Origin: an uncultured Bacteroidota bacterium | GTDB taxonomy: Bacteria; Bacteroidota; Bacteroidia; JADZBD01 | Assembly: GCA_937924855.1 (NCBI GenBank) | Contig: CALEYQ010000020.1 | Coordinates: 1-26,208 of the forward strand | Direction: 5' to 3' | Length of the DNA stretch: 26,208 bases | In this document: in pieces, positions 9,120 through 16,670 of the stretch | Layout: each line of letters starts with the position of its first letter | How positions within the stretch are numbered: the first letter of the stretch is position 1 | Notes under the pieces: model-generated | The model's database searches: none | The model's input: the letters and a program-made list of their open reading frames with translations, nothing else | Told to the model about the DNA's origin: nothing | Program-made: the position numbers and the translations under genes

Positions 9120-9574
9120 AGGGAAACAATGGTTACATCATCCTGATAATCCTTACGCAGGGGAAAGCCCCAGGTATCGTCGAGGAACAAACGACGCAGG
9201 TCGGGATGATTCGTGAAGCGAATGCCAAAAAGGTCGAAAACTTCCCGCTCGTGAAATTCCGCCGTTCTCCAGATATCGCAAATGGTGGGAACCTCAGGGT
9301 TGTTCCGGTCTTCAACTTTTGCCTTTACAACAACAATATGCTTATGCCTTTTAGACTCGAGGTGATAAACCACATGAAAATGCGTTTTCCAGTCGACTCC
9401 GGAAAGACAAAAAAGATAATCGAGTTCGGTATTGGGATCATGGCGGAGGGTAAACAAAAGATCCCGCACCTTATCGTGGGGAACCACCACATTAAGCCAC
9501 TCGGTATTTTCTTCAGCTACGGCTTCGGGGCAATGGGCGGCAACAAAATTTTTTAGTTCCTCGTTATTCATCAA
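9116..9574 (-). CDS. nuoC: NADH-quinone oxidoreductase (complex I) subunit C
   Basis: This 152-residue 30-kDa-type subunit belongs to the peripheral arm; it holds no cofactor and is structural. The diagnostic stretch is WRTAEFHEREVFDLFGIRF followed by LRRLFLDDTWGFPLRKDYQ, matching the NuoC/30-kDa signature ExExxDxxGIxF. It overlaps nuoB by 4 bases at its start and nuoD by 4 bases at its end, so the three are probably coupled in translation. Length is slightly below the 160-200 common in the family, mainly from a short N-terminus. Confidence 0.96.
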   Translation of the reverse strand: MMNNEELKNFVAAHCPEAVAEENTEWLNVVVPHDKVRDLLFTLRHDPNTELDYLFCLSGVDWKTHFHVVYHLESKRHKHIVVVKAKVEDRNNPEVPTICDIWRTAEFHEREVFDLFGIRFTNHPDLRRLFLDDTWGFPLRKDYQDDVTIVSL

Positions 9575-10095
9575 AAAGCTTCCGGTCTTACGGGTCGAAC
9601 AACCGTTTGGGTTTTAATTTTTCTTTGCAATTCAATCAATGCATGCAACAAGGCTTCCGGTCTGGGGGGGCAACCGGGTATATAAACATCTACAGGTACA
9701 ATATGGTCGATACCCCTTACAACAGAATAGGAATTATAGAAGAAGGGGCCGCCTGAAATGGTACATGCACCCATGGCAATAACATATTTGGGGTCGGGCA
9801 TCTGGTCATAGAGCCGTTTCAGCACGGGCGCCATTTTGTAAACAATGGTTCCTGCACAAATAATAAGATCGGCCTGACGGGGCGTGGCACGGGCCACTTC
9901 GAAGCCAAATCTCGACCAGTCGTGTTTGGCCGAAGCGGCCGACATCATTTCAATGGCGCAACAGGAAGTTCCAAAGACAAGAGGCCAGAGCGAATTTGAT
10001 CGCGACCAGTTAACCACTTTGTCCACGGAGGAAACGAGCAAACTGCCTCCGGGCCATTGCTTAACTGTTCCGGGAAAATTATCTGTCAAACCCAT
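9571..10095 (-). CDS. nuoB: NADH-quinone oxidoreductase (complex I) subunit B, cluster N2
   Basis: This 174-residue subunit carries the terminal [4Fe-4S] cluster N2 that reduces quinone. The four ligands are visible: adjacent C45 and C46 in FGTSCCAIEMM, C111 in MGACTISGGPF, and C142 in YIPGCPPRPEALL. The canonical motif is FGLACC; here residues 43-44 are Thr-Ser, which leaves the ligands intact. Its start lies inside the last ten bases of nuoA. Length and domain order are normal for PSST-type subunits. Confidence 0.97.
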   Translation of the reverse strand: MGLTDNFPGTVKQWPGGSLLVSSVDKVVNWSRSNSLWPLVFGTSCCAIEMMSAASAKHDWSRFGFEVARATPRQADLIICAGTIVYKMAPVLKRLYDQMPDPKYVIAMGACTISGGPFFYNSYSVVRGIDHIVPVDVYIPGCPPRPEALLHALIELQRKIKTQTVVRPVRPEAF

Positions 10096-10436
10096 TTTAA
10101 AGCTCCTTTTTTCCAGGCATATAAAAGCCCTAAGAATAATATAAACACAAAAATCAAGACTTCCAAAAATGCAATCACTCCCATCTCACGAATCACAACA
10201 GCCCAGGGAAAGAGAAACACGATTTCAACATCAAAAATCAAAAAGATAAGGGCAAACAGGTAATAACCAACATTATACTGAATCCAGGTTCCACCTTCGG
10301 TAGGAACCCCGCACTCGTAGGCTTCCAGCTTTTGTTCGTTATAGGAGGAGGGACCAAAAAGTTTGGCTACCAAAATACCTCCTACTGAAAAGAGGACTCC
10401 ACAAATGATCAAGAGTATCAGCGACCCGGCTCCCAT
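10086..10436 (-). CDS. nuoA: NADH-quinone oxidoreductase (complex I) subunit A, first gene of operon
   Basis: This 116-residue membrane subunit has three helices. The loop after the first helix contains YECGVPTEGGTWIQYNVGYY, matching the NuoA/ND3 loop with its conserved cysteine (C42), followed by FALIFLIFDVEIVFLFPWAV, a strong family signature with the conserved Asp-Glu pair. It opens the operon, and the divergent ferredoxin gene starts 150 bases away. A weak minus-strand TATGTTTA box lies at 10475-10482, but I see no convincing -33 element and do not call it as a promoter. Confidence 0.96.
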   Translation of the reverse strand: MGAGSLILLIICGVLFSVGGILVAKLFGPSSYNEQKLEAYECGVPTEGGTWIQYNVGYYLFALIFLIFDVEIVFLFPWAVVIREMGVIAFLEVLIFVFILFLGLLYAWKKGALKWV

Positions 10437-10556
10437 AGTATCTCAATAATTCCGGCAGGTTATTTTCCGGTGGGTAAACATAAAGAAATTTCCAAATTCC
10501 ACGTATTTGAGCCTTATATTATTTGTTTACAATTAATTAACCATGTAATTTTTTTT

Positions 10557-10564
10557 TACCTTTG
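10557..10564 (+). promoter_or_regulatory. Bacteroidota -7 promoter box for the ferredoxin gene
   Basis: TACCTTTG fits the Bacteroidota -7 consensus TAnnTTTG exactly and ends 22 bases before the ferredoxin ATG. No TTTG element lies at the usual distance upstream, so only the -7 half is supported. The rest of the 150-base divergent region (10437-10586) is AT-rich and shows no clear operator. Confidence 0.55.
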
Positions 10565-10586
10565 TATAGAACCAAATTCCAATTTT

Positions 10587-10937
10587 ATGGCCATTAAAAT
10601 CACCGAAGAGTGCATTAATTGCGGAGCCTGCGAACCTGAGTGTCCGAATAATGCCATTTATGCCGGCGGAGCCGAATGGAGGCTTTCCGATAAAACCGCT
10701 GTATCCGGCACCTTTACCACCAAAAGCGGACTTACTCTGGAAGCCGATGCTCCACAGGAAGCCCTTTCTGCCGATTTGTATTATATTGTTCCTGACAAGT
10801 GTACGGAGTGCGTAGGATTTCATGTCGAGCCCCAGTGTGCCTCTGTTTGCCCGGTTGATTGCTGCGTTCCGGATGAGGCCATTGTGGAATCAAAGGAAGA
10901 ATTACTTGAGAAGAAAGCTGCTCTTCACGGAGCCTGA
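10587..10937 (+). CDS. 2[4Fe-4S] ferredoxin, Alvin-type
   Basis: This 116-residue ferredoxin begins MAIKITEECINCGAC. Cluster motif I is C9-x2-C12-x2-C15-x3-C19-Pro. Cluster motif II is split: C72-x2-C75-x8-C84-x3-C88-Pro, with further cysteines C92 and C93. The eight-residue insertion in motif II and the C-terminal extension are features of Allochromatium vinosum-type ferredoxins, which have very low potentials. A segment of about 45 residues also separates the two motifs. The frame continues upstream, but ATG 10587 is chosen because it gives the family N-terminus and follows the -7 box; the extra upstream 39 residues look like AT-rich non-coding sequence. It is divergent from nuoA and probably serves as a soluble electron carrier, perhaps for KorAB and the NuoEFG-less complex I (inference). 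Confidence 0.92.
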   Translation: MAIKITEECINCGACEPECPNNAIYAGGAEWRLSDKTAVSGTFTTKSGLTLEADAPQEALSADLYYIVPDKCTECVGFHVEPQCASVCPVDCCVPDEAIVESKEELLEKKAALHGA

Positions 10938-10961
10938 TTTTCTCAAATTTCATTTCATATT

Positions 10962-10987
10962 ACCCCCGACAAACCGGGGGTTTTTTT
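10962..10987 (+). terminator. Rho-independent terminator after ferredoxin
   Basis: A perfect 7-bp stem, ACCCCCG (10962-10968) with CGGGGGT (10975-10981), closes a six-base loop and runs into seven T residues (10981-10987). It lies 25 bases after the ferredoxin stop, so ferredoxin is probably a single-gene transcript. Confidence 0.9.
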
Positions 10988-11032
10988 ATTTTTCAAATTA
11001 TCCTTTTCCTGATTCTCATAAATTTCAATTTT

Positions 11033-11040
11033 TACCTTTG
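11033..11040 (+). promoter_or_regulatory. Bacteroidota -7 promoter box for the CBS-like gene
   Basis: TACCTTTG is identical to the box before the ferredoxin gene and ends 14 bases before the ATG at 11055. The predicted leader would be only several bases long. No clear -33 TTTG is seen at 19-21 bases upstream. Confidence 0.55.
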
Positions 11041-11054
11041 TCAAAAATCTGATA

Positions 11055-12428
11055 ATGCCTAAAAACGTCCACGAAAATATTCTTTCCACCATCGGCAACA
11101 CGCCACTGGTAAAACTCAATGCCATTGTAAAGGAAATCCCTGCCACCGTTTACGCAAAAGTTGAAACCTTTAACCCCGGAAACAGCATAAAAGACCGGAT
11201 GGCACTTAAGATGATTGAAGACGCCGAGAAAAAAGGACTATTGAAACCCGGAGGAACCATTATTGAGGGCACCAGCGGAAATACCGGAATGGGTTTGGCC
11301 ATTGCAGCCATAATTAAGGGCTACAAGTGCATTTTTACCACCACCGATAAACAATCGAGCGAAAAAATTGATGCTTTAAGGGCTTTTGGAGCCGAGGTTA
11401 TTGTGTGCCCAACCGATGTTGAACCCGAAGATCCGCGGTCTTACTACTCGGTTTCTTCCCGTCTGGTTAAAGAAACTCCAAACAGCTGGAAAGCCAATCA
11501 ATACGACAACCTGAGCAATGCACAGGCCCATTATGAAACTACCGGACCGGAAATCTGGGAACAGCTCGACGGAAAAATAGACCATTTGGTGGTTGGGGTG
11601 GGAACCGGGGGAACCATTTGCGGAACGGGCAGATATCTCAAGGAAAAAAATCCGGGAATCAAAGTCTGGGGCATAGATACCTACGGTTCGATATTCAAAA
11701 AATACAAGGAAACAGGAGAATTCGACAAGCACGAAATTTACCCCTATGTTACCGAGGGAATCGGCGAAGACTTTCTTCCTGAAAATGTAGATTTCAGTGT
11801 CATAGATCATTTCGAAAAAGTTACCGACCGCGATGCTGCTCTTTTTACCCGTGAAATAGTAAGAAAGGAAGGAATCTGGGTAGGCAATTCAGCCGGATCT
11901 GCCATAGCAGGACTACTTCAATTAAAGACAAAATTTAAGAAAGGGGAAAACATAGTGGTTATTTTTCATGATCACGGCTCACGGTACGTTCGCAAAATGT
12001 TCAATCCGGACTGGATGCGAAAAATGGGCTATGAAAATACAGGAGGAGCTACAGCCCGCGAATTGGTAAAAAACAAGAAAAACGCCGATTTGATTTGTCT
12101 GGAATCAACCGACACCCTGGATACGGCTATTAACTGCATTCACGAGAACGATTTCAGTCAGATCCCTGTCGTAAAAGACCGAAGAATCGTTGGAGCCATC
12201 CGCGAAACCCAGATTTACAGCGCCATAATTTCAGATCCGGCAAACCGAAAAAAGGCGCTGAGTGAATTTATGGAAAGAGCTTTTCCCTTTGTGGATATTA
12301 ATACCCCTGTGGAATTACTGGCTCCGATGATAAATGCCGAAAACCCTGCCGTGCTGGTACGCGACTTCAAAGAGGATAAAACTTACATCGTTACCGGCCA
12401 CGATGTTTTAAACTTCCTGAAGGGTTGA
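11055..12428 (+). CDS. Cystathionine beta-synthase-like PLP enzyme with tandem CBS domains
   Basis: This 457-residue enzyme has a fold-type II PLP domain (residues about 5-330) and a C-terminal pair of CBS modules (about 345-392 and 403-456). K46 in NPGNSIKDRM is the PLP Schiff-base lysine; TSGNTG (73-78) binds the substrate carboxylate; GTGGTICGTGRYL is the phosphate-binding glycine loop. EGIGEDFLPENVD resembles cystathionine beta-synthases more than plain O-acetylserine sulfhydrylases. It therefore probably condenses serine (or O-acetylserine) with homocysteine (or sulfide) in the cytoplasm. The CBS pair may sense an adenosyl ligand (family knowledge). Its stop lies two bases from the convergent cyclophilin stop. 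Cysteine synthase remains an alternative name. Confidence 0.9.
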   Translation: MPKNVHENILSTIGNTPLVKLNAIVKEIPATVYAKVETFNPGNSIKDRMALKMIEDAEKKGLLKPGGTIIEGTSGNTGMGLAIAAIIKGYKCIFTTTDKQSSEKIDALRAFGAEVIVCPTDVEPEDPRSYYSVSSRLVKETPNSWKANQYDNLSNAQAHYETTGPEIWEQLDGKIDHLVVGVGTGGTICGTGRYLKEKNPGIKVWGIDTYGSIFKKYKETGEFDKHEIYPYVTEGIGEDFLPENVDFSVIDHFEKVTDRDAALFTREIVRKEGIWVGNSAGSAIAGLLQLKTKFKKGENIVVIFHDHGSRYVRKMFNPDWMRKMGYENTGGATARELVKNKKNADLICLESTDTLDTAINCIHENDFSQIPVVKDRRIVGAIRETQIYSAIISDPANRKKALSEFMERAFPFVDINTPVELLAPMINAENPAVLVRDFKEDKTYIVTGHDVLNFLKG

Positions 12429-12430
12429 AA

Positions 12431-12862
12431 TCAATCGATAATTTCTACCGATTCAATAACATCACCCTGTTTTATACTATCCACAAGGTCTAGACCTTTT
12501 GATACTTTTCCAAAACAAGTGTGCTGACGGTCGAGGTGCCTGGTTTGCTCACGGCTCAGACAAATAAAAAACTGGGAACCGCCGGTATCCCGACCCCGGT
12601 GGGCCATAGAGAATACTCCTTTATCATGGTATTGATTATCTCCGGTCAGCTCACATTTGATGGAATAGCCCGGCCCGCCATCGCCACGGCCATTGGGACA
12701 ACCTGCCTGGGCCACAAACCCGGGAATAACACGGTGGAATTTCAGGCCGTTGTAAAACCCCTTTTTTGACAAATCAACAAAATTCTTTACCGTTCCCGGC
12801 GCATCGGCTTCAAAGAATTCCACTTCCAATTCGCCCCTTGTAGTTTTAATAATCGCTTTCAT
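12431..12862 (-). CDS. Cyclophilin-type peptidylprolyl cis-trans isomerase, cytoplasmic
   Basis: This 143-residue single-domain cyclophilin is close to the minimal size for the family. It has FHRVIPGFVAQAG (catalytic R44; the usual QGG is QAG), GSQFFI with F98, and LDRQHTCFGKV with the active-site histidine H114. There is no signal peptide, so it should catalyse prolyl isomerisation in the cytoplasm. I chose ATG 12862 over a TTG five codons upstream because it gives the normal N-terminus MKAIIKTTRGE. It is convergent with the CBS-like gene (two bases between stops) and divergent from the next gene with 43 bases between starts. Confidence 0.93.
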   Translation of the reverse strand: MKAIIKTTRGELEVEFFEADAPGTVKNFVDLSKKGFYNGLKFHRVIPGFVAQAGCPNGRGDGGPGYSIKCELTGDNQYHDKGVFSMAHRGRDTGGSQFFICLSREQTRHLDRQHTCFGKVSKGLDLVDSIKQGDVIESVEIID

Positions 12863-12905
12863 TTCGTTTTTTTGCAAAGAAATAAATAATTAACGAAACC
12901 ACGCC

Positions 12906-13715
12906 TTGCCTAAATACAAAGACCAGACAGGATTTGAAATTAATTTGGAAAAACCACCGGTCCGGATAGTATCCCTGGTTCCCTCTCAAACAGAATTGCT
13001 TTGGTTTCTCGGTTTAGAGGATGCCGTCAAGGGAATTACCACTTTTTGCGTTCACCCGGAATCCTGGTACAGAAGCAAGACAAGAGTTGGGGGAACCAAA
13101 AATCCTGATCTCGAAAAAATTCTGGATCTCCAGCCCGATTTAATCATTGCCAATAAAGAAGAAAACGTAAAAGAACACCTCGAACATCTCCGGCAAAAAG
13201 TTCCGGTTTGGACCAGCGATGTAAACACCTTCGAGGATGCCCTGGAAATGATTAATGAAACCGGAAAAATCACCCGGACAGAAAAAAAAGCCCGGAAACT
13301 GGCAGAAGATATTTCAGAAGCCTTTGCGCGGCCCGTCTTTTCGAAACCCCGGTCCTTTATATATCTCATCTGGCAAAACCCTTATATGGCTGCAGGCAGG
13401 AACACATTTATTTCTTCGTTTCTTGAAAAAGCCGGATTACGAAATGCCTTACCCGGAATCAGCAACGACAATCGCTATCCGGAATTAAGTCTGGATCAAA
13501 TTCAACAATCGGAGGCTGACCTGGTCTTTTTCTCAACAGAACCCTTCCCTTTTAAACCCTCACACCTGGAGGAATTAAAGGAATTACTTTCACCGAAATC
13601 CCTGTTTTTGATTGATGGAGAATTTTGTTCCTGGTATGGTTGCCGAATGCTTCAGGCCGGGGATTATTTCAGGGACTTTAATCTTCTGATTCAAGCCAAC
13701 CCGCCCCGGAAATAG
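12906..13715 (+). CDS. Helical-backbone metal receptor / BtuF-like substrate-binding protein without signal peptide
   Basis: This 269-residue protein belongs to the periplasmic-binding-protein class III fold (BtuF/FhuD-like). The N-lobe begins VRIVSLVPSQTELLWFLG and continues with GITTFCVHPESWY, RVGGTKNPDLEKILDLQPDLIIANKEEN; the C-lobe starts near residue 150 after a long linking helix. A TTG at 12906 is the only plausible start: TAA occurs five codons upstream and no ATG or GTG gives the conserved N-terminus. There is no signal peptide or lipobox, so it is predicted to be cytoplasmic; my recollection is that related Bacteroidota proteins also lack one. Its ligand (cobalamin, heme or metal chelate) is unknown, and no permease or TonB receptor gene is adjacent. 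Confidence 0.82.
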   Translation: MPKYKDQTGFEINLEKPPVRIVSLVPSQTELLWFLGLEDAVKGITTFCVHPESWYRSKTRVGGTKNPDLEKILDLQPDLIIANKEENVKEHLEHLRQKVPVWTSDVNTFEDALEMINETGKITRTEKKARKLAEDISEAFARPVFSKPRSFIYLIWQNPYMAAGRNTFISSFLEKAGLRNALPGISNDNRYPELSLDQIQQSEADLVFFSTEPFPFKPSHLEELKELLSPKSLFLIDGEFCSWYGCRMLQAGDYFRDFNLLIQANPPRK

Positions 13716-13737
13716 GCGTCTTGTTACGGATATGTTT

Positions 13738-13745
13738 TAGCTTTG
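13738..13745 (+). promoter_or_regulatory. -7 promoter box for the patatin gene
   Basis: TAGCTTTG matches TAnnTTTG and ends seven bases before the ATG at 13753. If functional, transcription would begin at or next to the start codon, giving a leaderless mRNA. No -33 element at the usual distance is evident. Confidence 0.5.
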
Positions 13746-13752
13746 TATTTAA

Positions 13753-16044
13753 ATGAAGGAAACGGGAAAATCCATCGGTCTGTTTCTCCTTATGCTGACC
13801 CTTGGAATTCAGGTATTCGGACAAAAGGTAGGGCTGGTTCTCAGTGGCGGAGGTGCCAATGCCCTTGCGCATATAGGTGTTTTAAAGGCCCTTGAAGAAA
13901 ACGGTATTCCCATCGATTACATCAGCGGAACATCTATGGGGGCCCTGGTAGGAGGATTATATGCCTGCGGGTATAGCCCTGAGCAAATAGAAGCCTTTAT
14001 TACCTCCGAGAGTTTTAAAAAACAGGCCCTCGGTGAAATTGATGTGCGCAACATTTATTTTTTCAAAAGGCGGACCGAAAATGCTTCCTGGATTACAGCA
14101 AAATTCTCGATCGACTCGTTGCTTGAAACCACGCTTCCTACTAATTTAATAAGTCCGGTTCCTATTGATTTTACGCTCATGGAACTTACGGCAACCGCAA
14201 CCGCAACCGCCAACTACAACTTCGACTCACTGTTCGTTCCCTTTCGATGCCTGGCTTCCGACATTGAGGAAAAGCAATCCTACATTTTCAGATCGGGAGA
14301 TGTGGGAACCGCAATACGTGCTTCCATGTCGTACCCCTTTTATTTAAGGCCACTGATGGTAAACGGAAAATTGCTTTTCGACGGGGGTATTTATAATAAC
14401 TTTCCTTCCAATGTAATGTACGAAGATTTTTACCCCGACATAATTATTGGCAGCAACGTTAGTGCCAATGAGCCGCCGCCCCGGGAAGACAATCTGATTT
14501 CGCAACTCAAAACCATGTTATTGGCAAAAACCAATTTTGATATTATTTGCGAAAACGGGGTTATTATAGAACCGAACATCTCACAGGCCGGAACCTTCAA
14601 TTTTGAATCCATAAAAGAAATAATCGACTCGGGATATACCGCCACCATCCGAAAGCTGGACGAGTTAAAGTTCCGCATTCCCCGGACCCTTACCAAAAAC
14701 GAGGTAGAGGTTCAGCGAAAAAAATTCAAGGAAAAGCAAGCGCCCCTCGTTTTTTCAAAAGTGACGGTATCGGGTTTACGAAAAAACCAGGCTAAATATG
14801 TTCAGGGTCACCTTTCCCGTCGAGGCAAAAATATGCCGGTTTCAAAATTAAAACCACTTTACTTTCATTTGGCGGAAGATGAAAAAATTAAATCCCTTTA
14901 TCCCACCGCACGCTACAATAAAGAAACCGGTCTTTTTGATTTAGAGTTGAACGTAAAAAAAGAACGTGATATTACCGCCCAGGTAGGTGGGAACTTTTCC
15001 AACAGGCCCATAAACATGGGGTTTTTGGCTCTTCAATATAATTATCTGGGGCGTTTGGGATTATCTATTTCCGGAAATTTATATACCGGCAAGTTGTATG
15101 CCAGTGCTCAGGGAAAAGTCAGAATTGATTTCCCATTTATTATTCCCTTTTATATTGAGCCCTCCTATACTTATAACCGATGGGATTTTTTCAAAAGCAG
15201 TTCGGCCTTTATCGGTTCGGAAAAACCTCCCTTCCTTGTGCAGTACGAAAATTTCGGCGATGCAACTCTGGCATTTCCCTTGGGAAACAAAGCCAAAATT
15301 TCCTTTAACGGAACTGTGGGAGAACTTATTAACCGGTATTATCAAACCTCACTTTTTACCGAGGCAGACACCTCGGATCATACCGACTTTAATTTTTATG
15401 CCCTGGGGATGGAATACGAAAGAGGAACCATTAACAGGAAGCAATATGCGAACCAGGGGAGTAGGATATTGACAAAGTCTAAATTCATAGAAGGAACCGA
15501 GACTTTTTATCCCGGAACTACCTCATTAATTCCCGACACCTTTGTCAATTTTCATACCTGGGTGGTCCAAAGTGTAGTTTTCGAACAATATTTCAAAACG
15601 GGAATTTTTTACATCCCTGGGATTTACCTTGAAGGGGTGTTCTCAAGTCAGTCTTTATTCAATAATTATACATCAAGCGTATTATCATCACCGGCTTTTC
15701 AACCAACACCAGAAACCAAAACACTATTTCAGGAGCGCTACAGGGCCCAAAAATATTTCGCCTTTGGCCTTCGAAATATTTTTGTAATAAAGAAGATTTT
15801 TGAACTTAGATTTGAAGCCTATTACTACCAACCCTACCAACAAATCATTCGTCTCGACGACAACAAACCCGGTTACGCCGATCCTTTCAAGCGACAATAT
15901 TACATTACAACCGGTTCGGTGGTGGCCCACACCCCTATTGGACCTGCAAGTTTAGGGGTAAACTATTACCACAATGAAGAAGTACCTTTCACTTTTCTGT
16001 TTCATTTCGGATATATAATCTTCAATAAAAAGGCCCTGGAATGA
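13753..16044 (+). CDS. Patatin-like phospholipase with POTRA-like segment and C-terminal outer-membrane beta-barrel
   Basis: This 763-residue secreted protein has a signal peptide (residues 1-23, MKETGK... ending VFG). The patatin domain (25-305) has the nucleophile S61 in GTSMG and the catalytic aspartate D210 in FDGGIYNNFP, forming the Ser-Asp dyad. A POTRA-like segment (331-405, FSKVTVSGLRKNQAKYV) is followed by a beta-barrel of about 16 strands (406-763) with alternating aromatic residues, as in BamA/TamA-family barrels and PlpD-type autotransporters. The family hydrolyses phospholipids; the enzyme is probably at the outer membrane. Oddity: the oxyanion-hole loop reads GGGANALAH, where GGGxKG or GGGxRG is usual. 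Its stop overlaps the ABC ATPase start by 4 bases. Confidence 0.92.
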   Translation: MKETGKSIGLFLLMLTLGIQVFGQKVGLVLSGGGANALAHIGVLKALEENGIPIDYISGTSMGALVGGLYACGYSPEQIEAFITSESFKKQALGEIDVRNIYFFKRRTENASWITAKFSIDSLLETTLPTNLISPVPIDFTLMELTATATATANYNFDSLFVPFRCLASDIEEKQSYIFRSGDVGTAIRASMSYPFYLRPLMVNGKLLFDGGIYNNFPSNVMYEDFYPDIIIGSNVSANEPPPREDNLISQLKTMLLAKTNFDIICENGVIIEPNISQAGTFNFESIKEIIDSGYTATIRKLDELKFRIPRTLTKNEVEVQRKKFKEKQAPLVFSKVTVSGLRKNQAKYVQGHLSRRGKNMPVSKLKPLYFHLAEDEKIKSLYPTARYNKETGLFDLELNVKKERDITAQVGGNFSNRPINMGFLALQYNYLGRLGLSISGNLYTGKLYASAQGKVRIDFPFIIPFYIEPSYTYNRWDFFKSSSAFIGSEKPPFLVQYENFGDATLAFPLGNKAKISFNGTVGELINRYYQTSLFTEADTSDHTDFNFYALGMEYERGTINRKQYANQGSRILTKSKFIEGTETFYPGTTSLIPDTFVNFHTWVVQSVVFEQYFKTGIFYIPGIYLEGVFSSQSLFNNYTSSVLSSPAFQPTPETKTLFQERYRAQKYFAFGLRNIFVIKKIFELRFEAYYYQPYQQIIRLDDNKPGYADPFKRQYYITTGSVVAHTPIGPASLGVNYYHNEEVPFTFLFHFGYIIFNKKALE
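14191..14208 (+). repeat. Three tandem GCAACC hexamers inside the patatin gene
   Basis: Three exact GCAACC copies encode an alternating Ala-Thr run (residues 147-152) in the patatin domain. Length changes by whole units would keep the frame. It may be chance. Confidence 0.6.
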
Positions 16045-16670
16045 CCCCTTTTATTTCCGCCCACGATTTATCCAAAAAATTCAACCGCAAATGGGTCTTC
16101 AAAAACCTGAGTCTTACTATAGAATTAGGTGAGACAATAGGAATTACTGGCAATAACGGAAGCGGAAAATCCACGCTGGCATTGACACTTCTTGGCTATA
16201 TGATTCCAGACAAGGGAAAAATCATATACGGGCATTCAGATGAAACATCAGCTCCGCAAAATTTATTCTCATTTGCAGGGCCCTATCTTGACCTGCCGGA
16301 ATTTTTAACACTTGCAGAGGTTTTTAAATTTCATTTTTCATTTACCCCCTTGCATACTTCGCTAACCCTTGAAGAAGCCCTAAACCTTGTTAACCTGCCC
16401 GGCTCTCCCGAAACCCCGTTTTCTCATTTTTCAAGCGGGATGAAACAAAAAACCCGCCTGGCTCTTGCTTTTTTTACCGATCGGCCCGGTATGATCCTGG
16501 ACGAACCCTTGTCAAACCTGGATGCCTCAGGGAAAGCATGGTATGGGGAAATGATTAAAAAATTCGGGACCAAAAAAACCACACTTGTTTTTTCAAATTC
16601 CCAACCCGAGGAATTGGCTCCATGCGGAAGAATAGTGGCACTGGAATCATTAAGTGTGATTTCCTCATGA
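16041..16670 (+). CDS. Stand-alone ABC transporter ATP-binding protein, atypical Q and H loops
   Basis: This 209-residue ABC ATPase has Walker A GNNGSGKST (37-45), the signature SSGMKQK (131-137), Walker B MILDEP (151-156, with catalytic E155) and a D-loop NLDA. Two normally conserved sites look changed: the Q-loop region reads FSFAGPYLDLPEF with no glutamine, and the H-loop reads VFSNSQPEEL with no histidine. It is small, similar to CcmA-type ATPases, but has no neighbouring permease. It overlaps the patatin stop by 4 bases (ATGA) and the next gene by 4 bases, so the three are likely co-translated. Function could be transport with an unlinked permease or a non-transport role; the substrate is unknown. 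Confidence 0.88.
   Translation: MTPFISAHDLSKKFNRKWVFKNLSLTIELGETIGITGNNGSGKSTLALTLLGYMIPDKGKIIYGHSDETSAPQNLFSFAGPYLDLPEFLTLAEVFKFHFSFTPLHTSLTLEEALNLVNLPGSPETPFSHFSSGMKQKTRLALAFFTDRPGMILDEPLSNLDASGKAWYGEMIKKFGTKKTTLVFSNSQPEELAPCGRIVALESLSVISS

Noticed and set aside
10475..10482. Minus-strand TATGTTTA as a promoter for the nuo operon
   Set aside because: It departs from TAnnTTTG in the last base and no -33 element lies at the usual distance; the real nuo promoter is not clear from sequence.
10470..10586. Upstream extension of the ferredoxin frame with an ATG at 10470
   Set aside because: The added 39 residues resemble no ferredoxin N-terminus and span the -7 box; MAIKITEEC at 10587 is the family start.
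10597..10866. Extra cysteines in ferredoxin (C92, C93) as a third cluster
   Set aside because: C92 is usual in this ferredoxin type (CPVDC) and one further cysteine cannot by itself make a cluster.
12863..12877. TTG start for the cyclophilin gene five codons upstream
   Set aside because: ATG 12862 gives the normal N-terminus; the extra residues are not seen in the family.
12906..12998. Missing signal peptide in the BtuF-like protein as a sign of truncation
   Set aside because: The frame is blocked by a TAA five codons upstream and the domain is complete, and I recall cytoplasmic members of this family in Bacteroidota, so it is probably normal.
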